A stretch of DNA of 43,590 bases. It comes from Paenibacillus sp. (lineage in GTDB: Bacteria; Bacillota; Bacilli; Paenibacillales; Paenibacillaceae). Shown piece by piece: positions 33,213-42,335 of the stretch. How positions within the stretch are numbered: the first letter of the stretch is position 1; the number at the start of each line of letters is the position of its first letter. A program made the translations under genes and the position numbers. Location of the stretch: NCBI GenBank assembly GCA_017512705.1, contig JAFWEX010000153.1, positions 1 to 43,590 of the forward strand, written 5' to 3'. The notes beneath the pieces are model-generated. The model did no database searches and was not told where the DNA came from. It was given only the letters and a program-made list of their open reading frames with translations.

Positions 33213-34283
33213 TTATACGAGGAAGAAGGAGACGCCCAAAATAACATAAACAACAAGCAGGAGCAAACCTTCGTACCAGTTGGTGGAACCGTCCTGTGTG
33301 ATCGATTTGGCGATGAATACGGAAACACCGATAGCCACCAGCTCAATCGTCGTAAACACGATATCCATTGTACGGCCGGTAAAGTAACTGACAAAGACCA
33401 GCACGGGTGCAACAAACAGAGCAATCTGCAAACTGCTGCCAACAGCGATTTCTACCGCAGCTCCGATCTTGTTTTTCATCGCAAGCATAATGGCGGCGCT
33501 ATGTTCTGCTGCATTTCCGATAATCGCAACAAGGAATGCACCAACGAACAACTCACTCAGACCAAACTCGGACGTGAATACTTCAAGTGTACCAACAAGC
33601 CATTCACTGACAAAAGCAACCATGACTGTTGCGATCACGAGATAGAGAATCGACTTTTTCTTCGACCATGCCGGTGCATGCTCATGGGGTAACTCCTCGT
33701 CCTGATCATCGGTCACATCCGCAAGGTAGCTCTTATGTGTGACCATCGAGAATATCAGCCAGGCGATATAAGCTGCAATAAGCAACCCTGCTACAATCAG
33801 GCTAAGTGTGTTTGTATCTCGTTGTGTAATCGAGTGGGTGTTCAGGAATACGGCAGGAATGAACAAGGCAATGATCGCTACAATCATTAGAGAGCCATTC
33901 AGCCCTGCCAGCGAAACGTTGTAATTCTGGATTTTGAACTTGAGTCCTCCTGCAAAAATACTGAGCCCCAGTACGAGTAGTAAGTTACCGATGATCGATC
34001 CGGTCAGACTGGCTTTGACCATATCGAACAAGCCTTCTTTCACCAGAAATATGGCGATAATTAATTCGGCTGCGTTACCAAACGTAGCATTTAAAAATCC
34101 ACCCAGTCGTTGTCCGGCATAGTGTGCCACGTTCTCAGTGGCTTTGCCTAAAAAACCAGCCACAAAAATAACCGAAATGGCGGATATAACGAACTGCAGA
34201 ATCGAATCCCACTGTAAATAATGGGCAACGGCACTAAGTGCAAAGAATGCAATCAGTAAAATGGATGAAATCCGCTTTCTCAC
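33213..34283 (-). CDS. cax: Ca2+/H+ antiporter, CaCA family
   Basis: A 356-residue membrane protein with about 11 hydrophobic segments in two related halves. The two ion-binding repeats are plain: 'NATFGNAAELIIAIFLV' in the first half and 'AIIGNAAEHSAAIMLAM' in the second, each with the GNxxE/H core of Cax exchangers (B. subtilis YfkE). An acidic/His loop ('DDQDEELPHEHAP') lies between the halves. It exports Ca2+ against protons at the cell membrane. The start is GTG 34283, five bases after GAGGTG. Monocistronic with a terminator. Confidence 0.93.
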   Translation of the reverse strand: MRKRISSILLIAFFALSAVAHYLQWDSILQFVISAISVIFVAGFLGKATENVAHYAGQRLGGFLNATFGNAAELIIAIFLVKEGLFDMVKASLTGSIIGNLLLVLGLSIFAGGLKFKIQNYNVSLAGLNGSLMIVAIIALFIPAVFLNTHSITQRDTNTLSLIVAGLLIAAYIAWLIFSMVTHKSYLADVTDDQDEELPHEHAPAWSKKKSILYLVIATVMVAFVSEWLVGTLEVFTSEFGLSELFVGAFLVAIIGNAAEHSAAIMLAMKNKIGAAVEIAVGSSLQIALFVAPVLVFVSYFTGRTMDIVFTTIELVAIGVSVFIAKSITQDGSTNWYEGLLLLVVYVILGVSFFLV

Positions 34284-34468
34284 AAAAACACCTCGGTTAT
34301 CTATTTATTTTTGTTATGATATTCATGCTATATGTACCTATGCGATTAATTTCATATATCAATATAACCAAGTGACGGTGGGTTGTAAACGCATCTTTTG
34401 CAGTTATATTTGCTTTTTGGGGTGGAAAGGATTTAAAATACGAGTAACGAAGTGAAGGAGGATGTGGC

Positions 34469-34831
34469 ATGGCAGAACAACTTCAAATGGAGAGCGGAAA
34501 CATCCGGATTGCCGATGACGTGGTTGCGAAAATTGCCGGAATGGCTGCAATGGAAACGCCTGGAATCGCTGCAATGTCTGGAGGTTTGTCAGAAGGCTGG
34601 GCGAAGCGTCTCAGCGGTAAAAACGTACAGAAGGGCGTAAGCGTTGAGGTCGGCCAGCTGGAAGCAGCCATTGATCTGCGCATCATCGTCCTGTACGAAA
34701 CCCCGATTCATGAAGTTTCCCGTATGCTTCAGCAGAATGTAAGAGAAGCGGTAGAGACGATGACCGGACTGCGTGTCGTTGAAGTGAATGTAAAGGTCGA
34801 AGGTGTATCCTTTAAAGGTGACGATCTATAA
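34469..34831 (+). CDS. Asp23/Gls24 family envelope stress response protein
   Basis: A 120-residue protein of the Asp23/Gls24 (DUF322) family. It begins 'GNIRIADDVVAKIAGMAAME' (about residues 10-29), continues with 'GIAAMSGGL' and ends with 'VLYETPIHEVSRMLQQNVR' and 'GLRVVEVNVKVEGVSF'. Members are small cytosolic or membrane-tethered proteins linked to envelope stress and alkaline shock; their molecular action is unclear. GGAGG lies ten bases before the ATG. It is flanked by opposing genes on both sides, so it is probably monocistronic. Confidence 0.92.
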   Translation: MAEQLQMESGNIRIADDVVAKIAGMAAMETPGIAAMSGGLSEGWAKRLSGKNVQKGVSVEVGQLEAAIDLRIIVLYETPIHEVSRMLQQNVREAVETMTGLRVVEVNVKVEGVSFKGDDL

Positions 34832-34886
34832 AGCTTCAGCTTCAGCGAGGGGGAGATGAACCATTCGGTTCTCATTCCCAGAAATG

Positions 34887-34928
34887 AAAGAGACTCTGCA
34901 TCAACTGATGCAAAGTCTCTTTTTTTGT
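34887..34928. terminator. Terminator between the Asp23 gene and ftsW
   Basis: AAAGAGACT (34887-34895) pairs with AGTCTCTTT (34914-34922), with GCATC/GATGC pairing inside, followed by a T run on the plus strand. It stands between convergent genes. Confidence 0.8.
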
Positions 34929-34954
34929 ATGATTCTGTCGACCAAACGAATACT

Positions 34955-36241
34955 CTATCGAACTCGTCGGATCGTATCTCGGGATCGAAGCGCAGGAGAT
35001 GTACGTGTGTGTACCGTCACCGACTTGGTTTTCTCTTCTTTGATAGCTTCCAGGTTGTTGGTACGAGAAATACTTAATACAATCCCCATGGCAACCATCA
35101 TGACAAAGAGTGAAGTTCCCCCATAGCTGATAAACGGGAGCGTAACCCCAGTAACCGGGATCGTTTGAGTGACCCCTCCAATGTTGATGACAGCCTGGAT
35201 TGCAATCAGCCCCATAATACCTATTCCTACAAGTGTTCCGAACGGATCCGGGCATCGAAGTGAAACGATGATGCCTCGCCAGATGAAGTACAAGTATATG
35301 AGCAGAAACAGCGCACTGCCAAGAAAACCAAGTTCCTCTCCAATAACGGAAAAAATAAAGTCATTATAAGCATTAGGTAGATAATGTAGCTTCATGATAC
35401 CTTGTCCAATACCTGAACCTGTAATTCCGCCGTCGCCGATCGCAACAAGAGAACGGTAAAGGTTGAGACTGTCACCATTGATGTCAGACATCGGGTTCAG
35501 AAAAGCCTGAATACGCCCGATTTTGTAGTTCTGCTCCGCCGTCACCACCGTTGTTTGATCCAAATCTGTTGGTTCGGGTGACATGGATGAAAACAAGGCG
35601 TTGGCCCCAAAAGCAAGAGCCCCGCCCAGAACCACAAGAAGGATAGAACCCAGAATATGCTTCATACTGGCCCCACCGGCGTAGATAACAAGACCGCAGG
35701 TAGATACAAGAATAAAGCAAGTTCCGAAGTCCGGTTGCAACATGATTAGTCCTGCGATAAATCCAACGATGATCAACACCGGGAAATATCCCGTTCTGAA
35801 GTCGCGGAACCGTTCTCCTTTTTTGGTGATTAATGCAGCTAGATAAAGAATGATTGCAATTTTAGCAAATTCAGCGGGCTGCAGACTGAATCCAAACACC
35901 CGTATCCAGCTTCTTGCTCCGTTTAACACGGCACCAGTGATCAACACTAGTAAAAGAAGTGCGGTAGTGAATAGAAAGAAGGGTGCGTAAAGTTTTTTGT
36001 ACTTGTTAAAACGGATATTCATGGCAAAGAACATGCCAACCAAACCGAATAGCGCCCATATTAGTTGTTTTTTCGTGAAGTAAAGGGCATCATTGTTAAA
36101 TCTTTCGTTTGAGATTGCAATGCTGGAACTGGAGCTGAATACCATGACCAGTCCGAAGCCCACCAACAATAAAGTGAGGATTAGCAGTTGGAAATCCGGC
36201 GTGCCTCTCTTCGTTCTCGTCTGGGCCGTTTGTTGTTTCAT
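34955..36241 (-). CDS. ftsW: FtsW/RodA/SpoVE family (SEDS) glycosyltransferase
   Basis: The 428-residue protein has about ten membrane helices and the SEDS signature. 'SSIAISNERFNNDALYFTKKQ' (in part), 'GARSWIRVFGFSLQPAEFAK' and 'LQPDFGTCFIL' lie in the first half. The catalytic Asp sits in 'YNDFIFSVIGEELGF', and 'GVTLPFISYGGTSLF' near the end is diagnostic. It polymerises lipid II at the division site with a partner PBP. Resemblance cannot fully separate FtsW from RodA or SpoVE, but the region's similarity to the ylaN-ftsW block of B. subtilis favours FtsW. The YugN-like gene ends 12 bases upstream, so they form an operon. Confidence 0.9.
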   Translation of the reverse strand: MKQQTAQTRTKRGTPDFQLLILTLLLVGFGLVMVFSSSSSIAISNERFNNDALYFTKKQLIWALFGLVGMFFAMNIRFNKYKKLYAPFFLFTTALLLLVLITGAVLNGARSWIRVFGFSLQPAEFAKIAIILYLAALITKKGERFRDFRTGYFPVLIIVGFIAGLIMLQPDFGTCFILVSTCGLVIYAGGASMKHILGSILLVVLGGALAFGANALFSSMSPEPTDLDQTTVVTAEQNYKIGRIQAFLNPMSDINGDSLNLYRSLVAIGDGGITGSGIGQGIMKLHYLPNAYNDFIFSVIGEELGFLGSALFLLIYLYFIWRGIIVSLRCPDPFGTLVGIGIMGLIAIQAVINIGGVTQTIPVTGVTLPFISYGGTSLFVMMVAMGIVLSISRTNNLEAIKEEKTKSVTVHTRTSPALRSRDTIRRVR

Positions 36242-36253
36242 GATATGGCCCGC

Positions 36254-36601
36254 CTAAGCTTCGAGCAGTTCTTTGAGCTGCTGCAATTTTTGGGTGGCCA
36301 GCTTCACGACTGGCTGCGGAACGGAAGAGTCGTAATCAAGTCCATGCGGGAAGGTAGCTTTGCCTAGATAAACTGCTTCAATAGCCAGAACCGTATCGGG
36401 TTTCTCTAGTTTGCCTTCTACCGCGCGCGTATTAATGCGTACAAAGTAGTCTGAGTTGGTTTGTTCATCTTCGATTTTGTAGTCATATGTAGCACGGTAA
36501 TATTCCCATTGCCACCGGACAAATCCGACTTTCTCGGCGCTCTCATCCAGGTATGCCAAGTCGCTTTTCAAGCCATCCAAGCCTGTATTCTCAAAAATCA
36601 T
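36254..36601 (-). CDS. YugN-like family protein
   Basis: A 115-residue protein that fits the YugN-like family (B. subtilis YugN): 'MIFENTGLDGLKSDLAYLDE' at the N-terminus, 'GFVRWQWEYYRATYDYKIED', 'YFVRINTRAVEG' and 'YLGKATFPHGLDYDSSVPQP'. The family has no known function. The AGGAGG of 'GAGGAGGATC' lies about 12 bases before the ATG. It is the first gene of a two-gene minus-strand operon with ftsW and divergent from the M20 gene. Confidence 0.8.
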   Translation of the reverse strand: MIFENTGLDGLKSDLAYLDESAEKVGFVRWQWEYYRATYDYKIEDEQTNSDYFVRINTRAVEGKLEKPDTVLAIEAVYLGKATFPHGLDYDSSVPQPVVKLATQKLQQLKELLEA

Positions 36602-36811
36602 AAGCGTTTGATCCTCCTCATAAGCTTCCGAGTATAATTCTCGTGTGTTTCTCTAGTTCATGATAGTATGTTTCACCTTCCCGTGCAAGCTTTCTAAGGG
36701 CCTTTCGTATCGGTTTTCATGCAATTCTGCTACAATATACAGCAATAGGTTTGAAGAGGAAGGTTTGGGGCTGTGAACGAGCCCTGCTGATGATCGAAAG
36801 GATGGGATTAC

Positions 36812-37984
36812 ATGACAAATAATATATGGTGGGAGGACCTGCAGATCCACATGGTGGAATGGCGGCGTCACCTTCATCGCAATCCTGAGATTTCCTTTCA
36901 GGAAGAGAAAACATCCTCTTTTGTAGCAAATATGCTGGAGAGCTTTGGGATTGAGGTGACACGTCATGTAGGCGGCCACGGCGTCATTGGCAGACTTCAG
37001 GGGGACAGGCCAGGTCCAGTTGTTATGCTTCGTGCCGATATGGACGCGCTGCCGATTCAGGATGAGAAGGATGTAGAGTATGCTTCACAGCAATCCGGAG
37101 CGATGCATGCTTGTGGTCACGATGGTCATATCTCAATTCTTCTCGGAACGGCGCTCTATTTCAGTCGACATAAACACGAGGTTCGAGGCGAAATCCGGTT
37201 TTTGTTCCAGCCAGCCGAAGAGTTGCTTCCGGGCGGTGCAGTTCAAGTTATTGCGGACGGAGCCTTGAATGATGTGGATGTTATCTATGGAATTCATCTG
37301 TGGACACCACTTCCTGTTGGCGTTGTTGCAAGTACAGCTGGTCCGCTAATGGCAGCAGCAGATGACTTTTACATCGAGATCAAAGGTAAAGGTGGTCATG
37401 GCGGTATGCCTCAGGCTACGATTGACAGTGTCGTTGCAGGTTCTGCACTTGTGATGCAGCTGCAAACTATAGTCAGTCGATCTGTTGATCCACTTCGACC
37501 AGCTGTACTAACCATCGGCACGATGCAAGCGGGGTCTGCGCAGAATGTAATTGCGGAACAGTGCAAGTTGAGCGGCACGGTGCGAACGTTTGATGAAGAT
37601 ACTAGAAATGCAATGAAAGAGCGGGTGCTTGCAATGGTGGCTCAGACAGGAGCCGCATACGGCGCAGAAACCCAGGTGAAATACATTATGGGATATCCAC
37701 CTGTCGTGAATGATGCCCAAGAGACTGCGCGTTTCTTCGCAGAAGCCACGGAGGTGTTCGGAGAAGAACGGGTTCAGCAATCTCCAATGCTGATGCCTGC
37801 AGAAGATTTCGCGTATTATTTGCAACAGGTTCCGGGCTGCTTCATGTTTGTCGGTGCAGGTAATCCGGATAAAAACGCGGTGTATCCGCACCATCATCCG
37901 ATGTTTGACTTTGACGAGGACGCAATGCAGACAGGCGTGAAACTATTTGTGGCGATGGCGAAGAGTTACGCAGCCGAATGTTAA
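36812..37984 (+). CDS. M20 family amidohydrolase (N-acyl-amino acid hydrolase type)
   Basis: A 390-residue M20D-type hydrolase. Metal ligands are seen in 'VMLRADMDALPI' (74-82), 'MHACGHDGHISILLG' (C101, H103) and 'FLFQPAEELLPGG' (the catalytic and ligand Glu pair), with the dimerisation domain 'GKGGHGGMPQATIDSV' and a final His in 'HHHPMFDFDEDAM'. Such enzymes release the acyl or hippuryl group from N-acyl amino acids; the substrate is not predictable. GGATGGG precedes the ATG. It is monocistronic, with a terminator at 37998. Confidence 0.92.
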   Translation: MTNNIWWEDLQIHMVEWRRHLHRNPEISFQEEKTSSFVANMLESFGIEVTRHVGGHGVIGRLQGDRPGPVVMLRADMDALPIQDEKDVEYASQQSGAMHACGHDGHISILLGTALYFSRHKHEVRGEIRFLFQPAEELLPGGAVQVIADGALNDVDVIYGIHLWTPLPVGVVASTAGPLMAAADDFYIEIKGKGGHGGMPQATIDSVVAGSALVMQLQTIVSRSVDPLRPAVLTIGTMQAGSAQNVIAEQCKLSGTVRTFDEDTRNAMKERVLAMVAQTGAAYGAETQVKYIMGYPPVVNDAQETARFFAEATEVFGEERVQQSPMLMPAEDFAYYLQQVPGCFMFVGAGNPDKNAVYPHHHPMFDFDEDAMQTGVKLFVAMAKSYAAEC

Positions 37985-37997
37985 ATATTGTAGTTGG

Positions 37998-38037
37998 GCA
38001 TCCTGAACATACCTAGGTATGGACAGGGTGCTTTTTT
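37998..38037 (+). terminator. Rho-independent terminator after the M20 hydrolase gene
   Basis: GCATCCTG (37998-38005) pairs with CAGGGTGC (38024-38031), enclosing the palindrome ATACCTAGGTAT, followed by six T. Confidence 0.8.
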
Positions 38038-38144
38038 CGTTATGTTGTAAAAAATTAGCGGAAAAAGTTATAAGCACTCAAGGATGAATATTTTTTATTT
38101 TTGGTTCAACTAATGATATGAGAGAAGGAAGGGATGTGGAAAAG

Positions 38145-39863
38145 ATGGAGATGTTGAATCATCAGGGGGCCTGTATTGTACAGCGTGATTTTACGATATT
38201 GCTCGAAGTAGGGCATCCCGGGTTTGAAACAGCAAGAGGACAGCTCTGTATGTATGCAGAGCTTGTGAAGACACCAGCAACGTTTCATACGTATCGTATT
38301 ACGCCGTTATCTCTGTGGAACGCAGCAGCACTCGGGTGGAATTCAGAACAAGTTATTGCGAGTCTGGAGTGGGTGTCACGCTGGAATGTGTCTGCCGCTC
38401 TGATACAGGATATACAAAAAATGATGGAGCAATACGGAAAATTAAAACTGCATGCAGGGCCAGATCACGCTAAAATTCGCCTTATTAGTGAAGATCAGCA
38501 GCTACTGGATGATTTAAACCGTATGAAATCGATATCTGCTTTCCGTATGGAACGAACCAGTGCACATGAGCTTGTGTTCTCAGGGGAAAAGCGTGGTCTA
38601 TTAAAGCAGGAGTTAACACGTCTTGGTTATCCGGTGTTGGATTATGCTGGTTATCGGAAAGGGAACGAACTTTCATTGGGCTGGCGATCGAACAAAAATG
38701 GTTCAAAGAGCGATACATACGATGGAGAAGGAAAGGCTGGATTTTCGCTTCGTCCTTATCAGAAAAAAGCAGTGGATGCTTTTGAGGGCGGTGAAGGCAT
38801 AGGGGGCAGCGGACTTTTAGTACTACCCTGCGGAGCTGGCAAGACGATTATAGGCATGGCTGTACTCGAGCGGCTGCAATGTGAATGTCTTATTTTAACG
38901 TCTAATACAACGTCTGTCCGGCAGTGGATTCAGGAGATGTTAGATAAAACAACGATAACAGCAGAACAAATTGGAGAGTATTCCGGGCAGAAAAAACAGG
39001 TCAAACCTGTGACGGTGGCAACGTATCAAATTTTGACCCACCGTAAGTCTAAAGAGGCGGATTTCACTCATATTCACCTGTTGCAGGAACGCAATTGGGG
39101 ACTCATTATCTATGACGAAGTACATCTGTTGCCTGCACCGGTTTTTCGGGCCACTGCTGACATTCAGGCGACACGTCGTCTAGGTTTGACCGCCACGCTG
39201 ATTCGTGAAGATGGATGTGAAAAGGATGTTTTTTCACTAATTGGGCCCAAATTATATGATATGCCATGGAAAGAACTGGAGCGTCAAGGATGGATTGCTG
39301 AGGTGAAGTGTCAAGAAGTCAGGGTGCCCTTCTCGGCCGAGCTAAGATCAGCTTATGTGCAAGCTGAGGGCAAGCATCAATTCCGTCTAGCTGCTGAAAA
39401 CCCTGCAAAATTAAAGGTTGTTAAACGCCTGCTGGAACGACATGAAAATGCACCGACACTGGTCATAGGACAATATCTGAACCAACTTGAGACGATTGCC
39501 CGGGAAATTGATGCACCACTGATCTCTGGGTCAATGTCACAGCAGGAGCGGATGAAATGGTTTACTGCTTTTCGGCAAGGAGAGATTCGAACGATTGTTG
39601 TATCTAAAGTAGCTAATTTTGCTGTAGATTTACCGGATGCTGCTGTAGCACTTGAAATCTCTGGAAGTTTTGGTTCAAGACAAGAAGAAGCCCAGCGGCT
39701 CGGACGAATCTTGCGTCCTAAAGCAGGTGAAAACAAAGCTTATTTTTATGCTTTGGTGTCGGAGGGCAGTAGGGAACAAGACTTTGCACTAAATCGCCAG
39801 ATGTTTTTGGTGGAGCAGGGCTACGAATATGCCATTGTACATGAACAGGATACACCTTATTAA
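38145..39863 (+). CDS. XPB/Rad25-type DNA helicase (SF2)
   Basis: The 572-residue protein is a superfamily 2 helicase of the bacterial XPB type. After an N-terminal region resembling the damage-recognition part, it shows Walker A 'LPCGAGKTIIGMAVL' (GAGKT 230-234), motif II 'YDEVHLLPA' (DEVH 324-327), motif III 'GLTATLIRED' with the XPB-specific Arg-Glu-Asp (354-356), and motif VI 'QRLGRILRP' (517 on). XPB unwinds DNA in nucleotide excision repair and transcription in eukaryotes; bacterial roles are little known. The start is uncertain: ATG 38118, GTG 38136 and ATG 38145 are in frame, the last best spaced from GGAAGG. The partner gene begins 29 bases downstream. Confidence 0.88.
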   Translation: MEMLNHQGACIVQRDFTILLEVGHPGFETARGQLCMYAELVKTPATFHTYRITPLSLWNAAALGWNSEQVIASLEWVSRWNVSAALIQDIQKMMEQYGKLKLHAGPDHAKIRLISEDQQLLDDLNRMKSISAFRMERTSAHELVFSGEKRGLLKQELTRLGYPVLDYAGYRKGNELSLGWRSNKNGSKSDTYDGEGKAGFSLRPYQKKAVDAFEGGEGIGGSGLLVLPCGAGKTIIGMAVLERLQCECLILTSNTTSVRQWIQEMLDKTTITAEQIGEYSGQKKQVKPVTVATYQILTHRKSKEADFTHIHLLQERNWGLIIYDEVHLLPAPVFRATADIQATRRLGLTATLIREDGCEKDVFSLIGPKLYDMPWKELERQGWIAEVKCQEVRVPFSAELRSAYVQAEGKHQFRLAAENPAKLKVVKRLLERHENAPTLVIGQYLNQLETIAREIDAPLISGSMSQQERMKWFTAFRQGEIRTIVVSKVANFAVDLPDAAVALEISGSFGSRQEEAQRLGRILRPKAGENKAYFYALVSEGSREQDFALNRQMFLVEQGYEYAIVHEQDTPY

Positions 39864-39892
39864 ACATGTGCAGAAGAGGAGAGAGGAAACAG

Positions 39893-41647
39893 ATGTCTGA
39901 TCTGAGGTTTGGAGTGGAGCAAGAGATGCAATTGAAAATGAAGCCTGAGCTGGAATTATGGTCTGCACTTACGCCAGCGGAGCAACGTGTTCTTGGTGTT
40001 CTTTTTCACAAATATGTAGGTCAATGGTTCTCTTCTCTCCTGCCTTCAGACGTATGGGCGAAGGAAGGGCTAAGCGGAGCAGAAGCCAAACTTGCTTTTG
40101 CTACGCTTCAAAACAAACAATGGATCAACTCAGCATATAGAAGCTGGGGGGAACGCTCTTATTATATCCCTGAATATCATCTAGCAACGTTAACCGTGGC
40201 TTATAAAGGACGTGTTGGCTGTAAAGTGGAACCAATGATTAGCTCCGTTCGTCGTGTTATGAAAGAGGGAAAACCTCATATCGCTGGAGAGTTGCTTCAC
40301 CTGCTCGCGTGGATTCGACGAGAGGGTCTGCCTATAACCGCAAAAGGCACAATACATAAAAGGAATATACAAAAGTTAAGCACATTAACGATATTGTCTC
40401 ATGCTGATTTTGAGCAATTGGAGATGACTTATGATCACATGAACTTGTATTCGGTGGACTTGGTTATTTTACTAGATTTACTGCTTAGCCTTAACTTGAT
40501 AGAGAAGACGAACGAAGGATTTCAAATTAGGAAAAACCGGCTGCAACAATGGATCAAGCTGCCCTGGTCTATAATGCATAGGGAAATTTTTCGAGTGTGT
40601 ATGAATCGATATGGAGCATCAAGTGCAGAACAACAGCATTTTCGTTATCAACTGGCATTGTTCACATCAGGTATTAATACATGGTGTCGCATACGAAATG
40701 GCGAAGGGGATGAAAGAATCGAAAGTTGGCTTCATGCATTGGCAGGTTGGGGGTTTGGAGAAGTTGGTGAAATTGGTGATGATGAGAATCGGGAGCTTGC
40801 ATATCGCTGGCTCGTTGATCCAGTCGAACTTCTAAATCTTGGATCCGATTGTGTAGATAAGCCGGACGAGAAGCGATCCGGTGGAATTTATGTGCAACCG
40901 GACTTTGAAGTCATGGTACCCCCGAACGTCTCCCCTGAAATTTGCTGGACATTGGAGAATTACAGTGAACGAATCACTCGTGATCAAATGTCCATCTATC
41001 GGCTCACTAAAGAGAGGATCGAGAAGGCTATTGCTAACGGAGTGAAGGGGGAAGTTATCGCTAATTTCTTGGAAGCGCATGGGCAAGGTGATGTGCCAGA
41101 GCATGTGCTTGCGGTGTTAAGAGACTGGGCGAGAGAAAGCGAGAATATGTTAAACAACAACAGTTCGCTCCCTCCTTTTTTGTTGGATCACTCGGACATA
41201 CAGGATATCAGTAAAGAGATGGAGATGTCATCCCCTTGGTTCTACGACCCTGAGGTATCAGGATTCATTCAAGTTCCACAACTTATGCAAGGCATGAAGT
41301 CAGAGGAGCAAGATGAATCTAATGTGGTTCATCATCATGAAAAGACAGCGTGGAACAAGAGGAAATTGAATGTACCGGAGACATGGCACAGGGAATGGAG
41401 AATGTATCATCTGTCCACTGCGCGGCAAATTGCTGTTCAAGCCATCGAATGGCAGGTGAAGTTGGGGATCAAAAAGGGAGATACTACTTTTGTTCTGATT
41501 CCACATCAGGTAGAGGGACATGAGCATTGGACGCTTGAGGGGTGGTGTGTTTTGGATTCAGATGAACTTTCATCTCTAACAGAATGGCGAACATTCGAAC
41601 TTGAAAACGATGATAGTGTGCGTCTTATTTTGCCAGATGATGTCTAA
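39893..41647 (+). CDS. Helicase-associated domain protein, partner of XPB
   Basis: A 584-residue protein starting at ATG 39893 after GAGAGGA. The N-terminal region ('LTPAEQRVLGVLFHKYVGQWF') looks like a winged helix. The C-terminal region has 'GGIYVQPDFEVMVPPNVSPE' and 'YRLTKERIEKAIANGVKGEV', the signature of the helicase-associated (Helicase_C_3) domain that follows or accompanies XPB-like helicases; in Mycobacterium the same pair is adjacent. It has no ATPase motif of its own, so it is probably a subunit or DNA-binding partner. Nothing shows a nuclease motif like archaeal Bax1. It is co-transcribed with XPB (29-base gap). Confidence 0.8.
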   Translation: MSDLRFGVEQEMQLKMKPELELWSALTPAEQRVLGVLFHKYVGQWFSSLLPSDVWAKEGLSGAEAKLAFATLQNKQWINSAYRSWGERSYYIPEYHLATLTVAYKGRVGCKVEPMISSVRRVMKEGKPHIAGELLHLLAWIRREGLPITAKGTIHKRNIQKLSTLTILSHADFEQLEMTYDHMNLYSVDLVILLDLLLSLNLIEKTNEGFQIRKNRLQQWIKLPWSIMHREIFRVCMNRYGASSAEQQHFRYQLALFTSGINTWCRIRNGEGDERIESWLHALAGWGFGEVGEIGDDENRELAYRWLVDPVELLNLGSDCVDKPDEKRSGGIYVQPDFEVMVPPNVSPEICWTLENYSERITRDQMSIYRLTKERIEKAIANGVKGEVIANFLEAHGQGDVPEHVLAVLRDWARESENMLNNNSSLPPFLLDHSDIQDISKEMEMSSPWFYDPEVSGFIQVPQLMQGMKSEEQDESNVVHHHEKTAWNKRKLNVPETWHREWRMYHLSTARQIAVQAIEWQVKLGIKKGDTTFVLIPHQVEGHEHWTLEGWCVLDSDELSSLTEWRTFELENDDSVRLILPDDV

Positions 41648-41733
41648 ATGAGCTGGATTAATTCTGGAAACAGAGTAAAAAACGAATTTTTGAGATTTAC
41701 CTAATTACAACTATAGGAAAAACTCTTCTTAAC

Positions 41734-41754
41734 TATCCATGGATATGCTATGAT
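41734..41754 (+). promoter_or_regulatory. Palindrome and extended -10 before ylbF
   Basis: TATCCATGGATA (41734-41745) is a perfect 12-base palindrome directly before TGCTATGAT, an extended -10 (41746-41754). It lies about 50 bases before the ylbF start. No clear -35 is seen, so an activator or repressor site is possible. Confidence 0.4.
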
Positions 41755-41805
41755 GAAGTAGTCTACGTTAAGTAGAACTTTATATATAGATAGGATGAAT
41801 AATTC

Positions 41806-42243
41806 ATGAGCGTAGCGGAAATAAACACGGTCGATATGGCCCAAGTGTTAACGGGCGCATATGAACTGGGCGACATGATTAACCAATCTGCCGAAGTATC
41901 GGATTATTTATATTGGAAGCAGCAAGTTGAAACAAGTCCCGAGATTCAAGAGGGCATCCGAAAATTAAATGCCAAGAAAGAGCTGTTTGAAGAAACACAG
42001 CGTTTTGGCCATTTTCATCCAGACTACCACGCAGCCAAGGATCAGGTAAAAGCGTTGGAAAAGGAGCTGGAGTCCTTCGAAGCGGTGGTTCGCTTCAAAC
42101 AGGCTGAGCGGGCATTGGATGACATGTTGTTCCAAATGTCGGAGACCATCGCCTTTGCTGTGTCTACAACGATTAAAGTGCCAAGTAATGACCCGAATCC
42201 CAAAGGCGGCTGCGGTAGTGGCGGCAAATGTGGATGTAGCTAA
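41806..42243 (+). CDS. ylbF: YlbF family regulator
   Basis: A 145-residue helical protein of the YlbF/YmcA family: 'AYELGDMINQSAEVSDYLYW', 'FEETQRFGHFHPDYHAAKDQ' and 'ETIAFAVSTTIKVPSNDPNP' (in parts). The C-terminal tail 'KGGCGSGGKCGCS' has three cysteines. In B. subtilis YlbF, YmcA and YaaT form the Y-complex, which carries iron-sulfur clusters and controls RNase Y, competence, sporulation and biofilm formation; the Cys tail fits cluster binding. AGGATG precedes the ATG. The next gene is ylbG, as in B. subtilis, which supports the call. The gap of 92 bases holds a GC hairpin. Confidence 0.93.
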   Translation: MSVAEINTVDMAQVLTGAYELGDMINQSAEVSDYLYWKQQVETSPEIQEGIRKLNAKKELFEETQRFGHFHPDYHAAKDQVKALEKELESFEAVVRFKQAERALDDMLFQMSETIAFAVSTTIKVPSNDPNPKGGCGSGGKCGCS

Positions 42244-42282
42244 ATCGAATGGCGATCAGACCATAGCAACCTACACTTTGAA

Positions 42283-42310
42283 TCGACCGGGCCTTTCGAG
42301 GGCCGGTCTC
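42283..42310 (+). terminator. GC hairpin between ylbF and ylbG, possible attenuator
   Basis: GACCGG/CCGGTC with an inner CCT/AGG pairing around TTCG (about 42286-42310). There is no T run, so read-through into ylbG is likely. Confidence 0.4.
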
Positions 42311-42335
42311 CATTTATAGAAAGGCGGGAACGATA

